DNA from: Guptibacillus algicola | GTDB taxonomy: Bacteria > Bacillota > Bacilli > Bacillales > Guptibacillaceae | Assembly: GCF_020171805.1 (NCBI RefSeq) | Contig: NZ_JAIVAF010000003.1 | Coordinates: forward strand, 1 to 64,000 | Length of the DNA stretch: 64,000 bases | Direction: 5' to 3' | In this document: piece by piece, positions 59,071-64,000 of the stretch | Layout of the letters: the number at the start of each line of letters is the position of its first letter | Position numbering within the stretch: position 1 is the stretch's first letter | Notes under the pieces: model-generated | What the model was told of the DNA's origin: nothing | Databases searched by the model: none | What the model saw: the letters and a program-made list of their open reading frames with translations, nothing else | Made by a program: the position numbers and the translations under genes

Positions 59071-59970
59071 AAAGGAGGAAGGTGAGGATACCCTCACCCC
59101 CTCTAACTTTCTACATACATAGTGTACTGCCAACAACTTCATAGTGAACAGAACCTCGGCCAATTCAGAAAAATTGAATGTTACGAGGCGTCTTTCGTAA
59201 TGTCTTTTTTCCGAAAGCTGTTCAGAACGTGGAATCCCTAGTAACACGTTCAGAAACTAAAATTGACAGGTTAGCTGAAGCCGATGAAGTAAATTTAGCG
59301 TTCCCGCAAAACACACAGTTCCCGATTTCTGTGGCGGGAGACTATGGCGTGAACAGCCCTAATGGTTCGGTAAGGTAACCAGTCGTACTACGGTGCGGGT
59401 AGCAGAGAGCAGAATACGCACATGGGACTGGTTTCATGTGTAGAAAGCTCTTTGTTGAAGAAATTCAAGCGTTCAAATCGGGTGATACGGTGGCACCCTC
59501 AGGCAAACTCAGTACCATTCAGGACGTCTGCTTTTTCTACAGCACTGCTTTTGGTGCTGTAGAAAAGGTAGTCTTTCTTTGTCCAATGTTTCCTTATCAA
59601 ATCTAGTTCATTCAGGGGATTCAACGGCTTAAAGTCAACTAGGAATCGAATGTTTTACGTGAAAGATAGTGTTAACAGGTAGGTTGGAAAGTGATCGGTG
59701 ATAAGCTGGAGGAGAGTAGAGTGAGAGAATGAGGTTGGATGGTACAAGTAATAGGTGAAAAAGAGAACAAGTAACAGATGTGTTTGTAGAGGAAAAGAAA
59801 TTCAGGTTCGATTAAAAGTAAGAGAAATGAAAAATGATAAGAAGCTGAAGGGGAAATGAAAGGTAGTTGTGAGCTTACGAGAGGGCAGAGGGAGAAAGAT
59901 AAACGAGAGTTAAAGGTGTAAAGGAGCATAGAAGCCGTTTACACCTTGGTGTACTGATCAACACGCCATA
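59071..59970. other. gene-poor 0.9 kb region
   Basis: No convincing gene. A 66-codon + frame at 59178-59378 lacks a ribosome site. A T-box-like GGTGGCACC core lies at 59489-59497. A 13-bp hairpin (59532-59544 with 59554-59566) follows. From about 59680 to 59925 the + strand is strongly purine-rich, and the pyrimidine-rich reverse frame there (59672-59929) is low complexity and doubtful. A stem AAGGTGTAAA/TTTACACCTT near 59915-59945 ends the stretch. Confidence 0.5.
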
Positions 59971-60153
59971 TCAAAAATGGCTCTCTCGTTTTTTAGAAAA
60001 GTAATTATAAAGCATATAACCGACTACTGCCGTTGCCCCGATTGCTTTGAAAAAAAAGTAGCCGATATCTCCTGTTATAATGTCATGCACGGCGAAACCT
60101 ATGAAGATAAATCCAGCAATAATGATGAACGCTACCTTCCCTTTTTTGCTCAT
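59971..60153 (-). CDS. small two-helix membrane protein
   Basis: 60 residues: helix at about 7-23, a short loop with HDIITGDIG, helix at about 32-49 and a basic tail (YFSKKRESHF). AGAGGGTG precedes the ATG. No family recognised. Single gene. Confidence 0.6.
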   Translation of the reverse strand: MSKKGKVAFIIIAGFIFIGFAVHDIITGDIGYFFFKAIGATAVVGYMLYNYFSKKRESHF

Positions 60154-60227
60154 GTAGACACCCTCTCATCCTTTTCTTTCCATTACCCGCTCCTGGTATA
60201 AAAAAACAATTTTATGTAAGGAAATGT

Positions 60228-60264
60228 AAAGAGGCAAAAGAGCTCTTACCTCCTTTGCCTCTTT
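60228..60264. terminator. bidirectional terminator
   Basis: AAAGAGGCAAA (60228-60238) pairs with TTTGCCTCTTT (60254-60264). It closes the RocB-like gene on the minus strand. Confidence 0.8.
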
Positions 60265-60283
60265 TAAACTAGTAAGTTCTAGT

Positions 60284-61969
60284 CTACTCCACTACTAATT
60301 CCTTCCCATGCAGTTCATTCGATTGATCGAGCAACATCTTGGTTGTATCGCGAATGAGTGTAGGCAAGACATCGAATGAATAAGGTTTATACACACGCTC
60401 AGTCCACTTGTGCCCATCCTTTCCATACACACCCATGTTCACAGAAGGAACGTTCAATTCCCGAATGTCTTTGATCTGAATTGGATAGGTTTCGGAAAGC
60501 GCAGGGAAGTTCTTCACGAGAGTATCGATTTCATCGTCACTTTCATGAAGCGATAAGAAGCTTCCATCAGCAAGGTAAGGGAAGAACTTCTTCACTGTGA
60601 ACGTTTCACCTGTGCGTTTCGCTGTTTCTTCAAGATTTCGTTCCACAACTTCTAACAATAATTGATCACGCTCACTGTCACCCAAATAGTTATGAGGAAG
60701 GTAAGGTGGGCCGTAGAAGATAATTACTCTTGGTTTCTTGTCTGGGTCTAATTGCTGGAGAGCTTCTACGATTTTGAAACAGATCATGCGCGACTCGAGC
60801 CCTCTGTTTCTCTCGATTACCTGAGCTGTCACCGTTTCAACGTCTGCGCCTTTTTCTTTTAACTCATCGATAAATGATTCTAAGCTCGTTACTTCTATAT
60901 GCCAGGAGAGGTTTCGAGTTGGTAGTCCCGTTCGCTTAATGAATTCTTGATAGTTCGCTGAAAGCGAATTCTCAACCTCGAGGCAAGACTCCACAGTGAG
61001 CGCCTCAAGCTTCCTCATCACATCTTTCGCCGTCGCTTCATAAATAAAATAGTTAAAATACAAATAGCTGCTCTTTGCAGTCTGAACGTTGTATGTCTCT
61101 TTTGTGTCTTTCTGATACAAGCATGATGGAGGGAGAATGAGTTCACCCTCGATATTCTCCGTTAAGTTGATGTTGTTATTGATTCTTCGATTGATTTCAG
61201 CTGAGATCAATGTGGAGTCGATTCCAGACAACGTGTCCCCAACATGCGTTTCTCTCCCATAAATATAGAAACTAGGTAAAAGCTTTCCTGCAGAACCAGT
61301 ATATATATAGCGCTCACGATCGCCATCATACTGAGGCGTGATAAAGTCTGCATTGATCGCACATACGAAGTTCAATCCTTGCTCTTTCTTTAACGTGTTT
61401 AATTCAGAAATAGCGGACGTAATCCCTTTATGCTGACTTTCTTCATCAGGGTTTCCCATATAGAGAATGTTTCCTGAAAGCTCTTTAGGGTTCATTGAGA
61501 AATGAAGGAGGTTCACGAGATGAACAGCAACGCCGCTCTGCATGTCGAGTGCCCCTCGTCCGAACAGCCACTCACCGGACTTCGCATCTCTCTGTACATC
61601 TTGATCGAATTCGTAGCCCTTGAAGAACGTTTCTAATTTATCAGGGTTTAGGGCATCTTTTTGTAAGCTACCGTAGTCATCGGTTCCAACCGTGTCGAGG
61701 TGGCCATGGTAGATGATCGTGTTCGTTGTAGGCTTTGGACTTTTCAGTAGTGCGAAGATATTCTTTCTTCCGAGCTTTTGATCGACAACTTGCTCCCAAA
61801 CAAGGTGAGGGTGCTTTTGAAAATATGGAAAGGAAAGGATTGTTCTCTTTATAAAATCAGCCACAGCAGCTTCTCCTGATGTGCCGTTGATGCTTTCGAT
61901 TTCAACTAATGCGCGAGTAAGCATTTCTACTTGCTCTGATATCGTTCTCTCGATTAATTTGTGATACAT
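60284..61969 (-). CDS. M20-family metallopeptidase, RocB-like
   Basis: 561 residues, the length of RocB (about 566). Zinc-site motifs IIYHGHLDTVGTDDYG, LFGRGALDMQSG and NPDEESQHKG are present, so it is probably catalytically competent. In B. subtilis rocB sits in an arginine-catabolism operon, but here it stands alone. It is divergent from a GntR/FCD regulator and shares an 18-of-22 palindrome with it (62001-62022). A peptidase or amidohydrolase acting on an arginine-related or peptide substrate is likely. Confidence 0.87.
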   Translation of the reverse strand: MYHKLIERTISEQVEMLTRALVEIESINGTSGEAAVADFIKRTILSFPYFQKHPHLVWEQVVDQKLGRKNIFALLKSPKPTTNTIIYHGHLDTVGTDDYGSLQKDALNPDKLETFFKGYEFDQDVQRDAKSGEWLFGRGALDMQSGVAVHLVNLLHFSMNPKELSGNILYMGNPDEESQHKGITSAISELNTLKKEQGLNFVCAINADFITPQYDGDRERYIYTGSAGKLLPSFYIYGRETHVGDTLSGIDSTLISAEINRRINNNINLTENIEGELILPPSCLYQKDTKETYNVQTAKSSYLYFNYFIYEATAKDVMRKLEALTVESCLEVENSLSANYQEFIKRTGLPTRNLSWHIEVTSLESFIDELKEKGADVETVTAQVIERNRGLESRMICFKIVEALQQLDPDKKPRVIIFYGPPYLPHNYLGDSERDQLLLEVVERNLEETAKRTGETFTVKKFFPYLADGSFLSLHESDDEIDTLVKNFPALSETYPIQIKDIRELNVPSVNMGVYGKDGHKWTERVYKPYSFDVLPTLIRDTTKMLLDQSNELHGKELVVE

Positions 61970-62000
61970 GAGCGTTGCGCCCCCTTGCCTTATAAAATAA

Positions 62001-62022
62001 TGTAGTTCAAAATTGTACTACA
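62001..62022. promoter_or_regulatory. operator palindrome between rocB-like gene and GntR gene
   Basis: TGTAGT-N-CAA-NN-TTG-N-ACTACA, 18 of 22 positions symmetric, lies 32 bases upstream of the RocB-like start. It fits a GntR/FCD dimer site and overlaps the probable minus-strand promoter. Confidence 0.6.
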
Positions 62023-62157
62023 ATTATATTGTAAGCCCTTTCCTTTCATTTGAATAGCCTATAATTTCTAGTTCATTCTTGAAGGGTATTGGAATAGGGG
62101 CTTGGGTCGATTATGCTAGAAGGTAAGATTGTATTTTTTTAGTAGAGGGGATCGAAG

Positions 62158-62835
62158 ATGAAAACGAAGAAGTCTGCTGAACAGATGATTATCGATAAGT
62201 TAAAACAGGCGATTTTACGCAGGGAGCTTGCGCCTGGGACTAAGCTAGTGGAAGCGACCATATCTGAAAAGTTGAATGTAAGCAGGACCCCAATACGAAA
62301 TGCGTTTAGAAAACTAGTAGAAGAAGGATACGTAACGCTCGTTCAAAATAAAGGAGCGTACGTTGTCCAGCCAGATATAAAGGAAATCATCCAGGCTTTC
62401 GAGCTACGGATCGAGCTCGAATGTATCGCTGTAAAGTTCGGTCTAGATAAGGTCACTCATCAAGATATCTTGAAATTAGAAGATACGCTTGAAGAAGAGA
62501 TCGCTGTTTACAAAAAAGAAGATATTCCTCAGTACATAGCGCTCAACAAACGATTTCACATGCTTCTTGCAGACAGAAGCGGTAATAAATACATCAGTGA
62601 ATTTTTACAAAAAGTAATCGAGCAAATCGATATGTACTTAAGAATTTATGATGTTGTCGATACGAAGAGTGAAGAGAAGAACAAAAGTCTTGAAGAGCAT
62701 CGGAAGATCATCGATGCGATCAGGAGTGAAAACGTCGAAGAGGTGCAATCCGCCATCCGGCGCCACCTTCAGAGTACGCTCGAAACGTTGAAAAAAACGG
62801 CAGAGGGCTATAAATCACTCGATGACATGTTGTAG
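62158..62835 (+). CDS. GntR-family regulator, FadR/FCD subfamily
   Basis: 225 residues. GntR helix-turn-helix at about 8-75 (KLKQAILRRELAPGTKLVEATISEKLNVSRTPIRNAFRKLVEEGYVTL). The FCD ligand domain follows (FELRIELECIAVKFGLDKV, then NKRFHMLLADRSGNKYISEF and EHRKIIDAIRSENVEEVQSAIRRHL), with His/Asp residues for a metal and carboxylate ligand. It is divergent from the RocB-like peptidase, its probable target. GAGGGG precedes ATG. Confidence 0.9.
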   Translation: MKTKKSAEQMIIDKLKQAILRRELAPGTKLVEATISEKLNVSRTPIRNAFRKLVEEGYVTLVQNKGAYVVQPDIKEIIQAFELRIELECIAVKFGLDKVTHQDILKLEDTLEEEIAVYKKEDIPQYIALNKRFHMLLADRSGNKYISEFLQKVIEQIDMYLRIYDVVDTKSEEKNKSLEEHRKIIDAIRSENVEEVQSAIRRHLQSTLETLKKTAEGYKSLDDML

Positions 62836-62847
62836 AGGAGGAAAGAG

Positions 62848-63294
62848 ATGACGTATCAGTTTGTTCCAATGACATTAGAGTACGCACGTGAAATTGATGA
62901 ATGGCATTACGATGGACGTTTTGACGATCTATTCATGACGCCTTATTTCACTTCCTATGAGAAAGATGGTGTTTTTGTAGGACCTGGTGGCTGCGAAGGA
63001 TTTGTGGCTCTTTCGGAAGACAAAATCGCTGGGTTGTTTGAGTTCACAATCAAAGGAAATGCCATGGAAATCGGACTTGCACTCGAACCTAGTCTAGTAG
63101 GAAAAGGACTCGCCGTCGATTATGTGAACGAGGGGATTCAGTTCGGCTTAGATTACTATGACACGCATTTTGACGAGGTCAGACTTGAAGTGGAGAAAAC
63201 GAATAAACCCGCTATTCGCGTTTACGAAAAGGCAGGATTCAAAAGGGTTAACGAAACCGATGAAGAAATTAAAATGATAAGAGAGTTGGTTTAA
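62848..63294 (+). CDS. GNAT-family acetyltransferase
   Basis: 148 residues with MEIGLALEPSLVGKGLAVDYVNEGIQFG as the acetyl-CoA loop and VEKTNKPAIRVYEKAGFKRVNE at the end. The N-terminus FVPMTLEYAREIDEWHYDGRFDDLFMTPYF is shared by a Bacillus subgroup of unknown substrate. AGAGGAGG precedes ATG. It follows the GntR gene by 12 bases and is probably co-transcribed. Confidence 0.87.
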   Translation: MTYQFVPMTLEYAREIDEWHYDGRFDDLFMTPYFTSYEKDGVFVGPGGCEGFVALSEDKIAGLFEFTIKGNAMEIGLALEPSLVGKGLAVDYVNEGIQFGLDYYDTHFDEVRLEVEKTNKPAIRVYEKAGFKRVNETDEEIKMIRELV

Positions 63295-63326
63295 CAAGAG
63301 TTTAATGGGAAGGTGCGTTTTATCAG

Positions 63327-63566
63327 TTGAGTAAGCAGAAAGATTCGAAGAACTTCTATGTCTCAATAATGGTTGGGTTTCTTATTCTGATTACGCTCGA
63401 TAGGTTTGTGATCGATGGGAAGTGGTTTGACTACCTCTATTATTTCTTCATGCTATCAGTGATTACTCTGTTAGTCGTGATTCATTTCAAACAGAAAAAA
63501 TGGGTGTATGGGAGTATCTTCAGCCTCTTATTATTCTGGTATTTATATGGATTTCAGTTTATGTGA
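63327..63566 (+). CDS. small membrane protein, unknown
   Basis: 79 residues, TTG start with GAAGGTG upstream. Three helices (about 9-24, 31-48 and 54-76) with few polar residues between. No family recognised. It heads a run of small membrane genes to the window end. Confidence 0.55.
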   Translation: MSKQKDSKNFYVSIMVGFLILITLDRFVIDGKWFDYLYYFFMLSVITLLVVIHFKQKKWVYGSIFSLLLFWYLYGFQFM

Positions 63567-63629
63567 TGAAGACGGGAATACGTAAGTAGCAATACTATTT
63601 AAATAAAGCATTATGAAAGGATATGGAAG

Positions 63630-63803
63630 ATGGGAAATCGATTAAAGTTATGGGCAGGTGCCGTCATCATGGCCCTGATTGCGTTTTTTATCACGAAGCT
63701 CTTTTGGAGTGAGGTGCCGACAGCGTTTCTACTCGTCTATTTACTCATTGGGTATTTGGTGATTTTCTTTCTAACGCTGATCGTACAAAGTAAGAAAACG
63801 TAA
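63630..63803 (+). CDS. small two-helix membrane protein
   Basis: 57 residues, MGNRLKLWAGAVIMALIAFF, then TKLFWSEVPTAFLLVYLLIGYLVIFF and a basic tail. GAAAGG precedes the ATG. No family recognised. It lies 23 bases before the next gene. Confidence 0.6.
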   Translation: MGNRLKLWAGAVIMALIAFFITKLFWSEVPTAFLLVYLLIGYLVIFFLTLIVQSKKT

Positions 63804-63826
63804 GTTAAATAGAGGGAGGTGGGTTC

Positions 63827-64000
63827 GTGAAACTGATTATTGGATTAACGCTAGCCTTACTTCTTATCATAGCAGGTTATGTCTATTTCAATGAAGTGAA
63901 GGCAGAACAAGTGTCGTTACAAGTAGAAGAAGAGGTTATGGTTGAGGGAATGGAGACGCTCGATGTAAGAGCGACTTCTGCAGACGTGATCTTCGCTTCG
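63827..64000 (+). CDS. DUF4097-type protein, N-terminal part, cut by the window edge
   Basis: GTG start with GAGGGAGGTGG upstream. The first 58 residues include one N-terminal membrane helix (KLIIGLTLALLLIIAGYVYF), then METLDVRATSADVIFAS. The last part resembles the beginning of DUF4097 beta-helix repeats (LDV-x-T-S-x-D-V). The rest is outside the window. Confidence 0.6.
   Translation, partial: MKLIIGLTLALLLIIAGYVYFNEVKAEQVSLQVEEEVMVEGMETLDVRATSADVIFAS

Noticed and set aside
59178-59378. 66-codon + strand ORF in the gene-poor region
   Set aside because: No ribosome site or recognisable family; kept only as part of the region description.
59672-59929. 85-residue reverse ORF rich in Ser, Leu and Phe
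   Set aside because: Low complexity, follows from purine bias of the other strand, and has no good ribosome site.
1-64000. CRISPR arrays, tRNA, rRNA or prophage modules
   Set aside because: None seen. The only regular repeat array (30283-30520) lacks unique spacers of CRISPR length, and no phage structural genes are present.

Overview
The window is chromosomal DNA of an endospore-forming, low-GC Gram-positive rod of the Bacillaceae. The support is strong AGGAGG-type ribosome binding sites with many GTG and TTG starts, a CwlJ spore-cortex hydrolase, a yybP-ykoY Mn2+ riboswitch, DUF1659/DUF2922/YvrJ small proteins, a Bacillus-type MerR with Cys79/114/123, NsrR/Hmp, and EcsAB-like and RocB-like genes. 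A marine or alkaliphilic Bacillus relative fits, but the species cannot be fixed by reading alone.

Layout. 0-1.1 kb: a 5' fragment of an IS1182-type transposase running off the left edge, followed by a bidirectional terminator. 1.1-9.7 kb: methyltransferase, secreted subtilisin-like protease, a large RND efflux pump divergent from its TetR-type regulator (two matching 13-bp operators), and a drug/metabolite transporter. 9.8-14.8 kb: YeeE/YedE sulfur transporter, K+ channel, and a cluster with two GrpB-family proteins around small membrane proteins, one of which appears to start with ATT. 14.8-19.1 kb: a promoter, a 7-codon leader ORF, a heavily folded leader RNA and two tandem intrinsic terminators precede a MutS2-like ATPase that keeps a KOW-like domain but has no Smr domain; an M48 peptidase follows. 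19.2-30 kb: MFS exporters, VOC and GNAT proteins, a receiver-less OmpR-type regulator, an SDR dehydrogenase, a sulfatase, DoxX and a BCCT transporter. 30.2-35.3 kb: a 20-bp-period repeat array, an orphan pair of oligopeptide-type ABC permeases, GNAT and Nudix enzymes. 35.4-40.1 kb: a mercury resistance operon (merR-merF-merA) with a MerR-type promoter, a second FAD disulfide reductase and a TipA/Mta-like regulator. 40.2-48.6 kb: AGCS symporter, EcsAB-like ABC pair, amine oxidase, a Fur-boxed lipoprotein, and an ECF sigma factor next to a second ClpP. 48.6-54.7 kb: a Mn-riboswitch-controlled CaCA exporter, an EmrE-type exporter divergent from an XRE-cupin regulator, nsrR divergent from hmp, and PPOX and HAD enzymes. 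54.7-60 kb: small ORFs, cwlJ, a cupin, a kinase, the DUF1659-DUF2922-yvrJ triad and a gene-poor 0.9 kb. 60.2-64 kb: RocB-like peptidase divergent from a GntR regulator, GNAT and small membrane proteins, ending in a truncated DUF4097-type gene.

Much of the window is accessory and stress biology: drug, metal, NO and ribosome stress modules, each with a readable cis-regulatory element. The most unusual is the attenuator in front of the Smr-less MutS2 paralogue. It has the architecture of leaders that induce ribosome-protection antibiotic resistance genes. Dispersed intergenic palindromes of the GTGCCAGGCAC family occur at least nine times.
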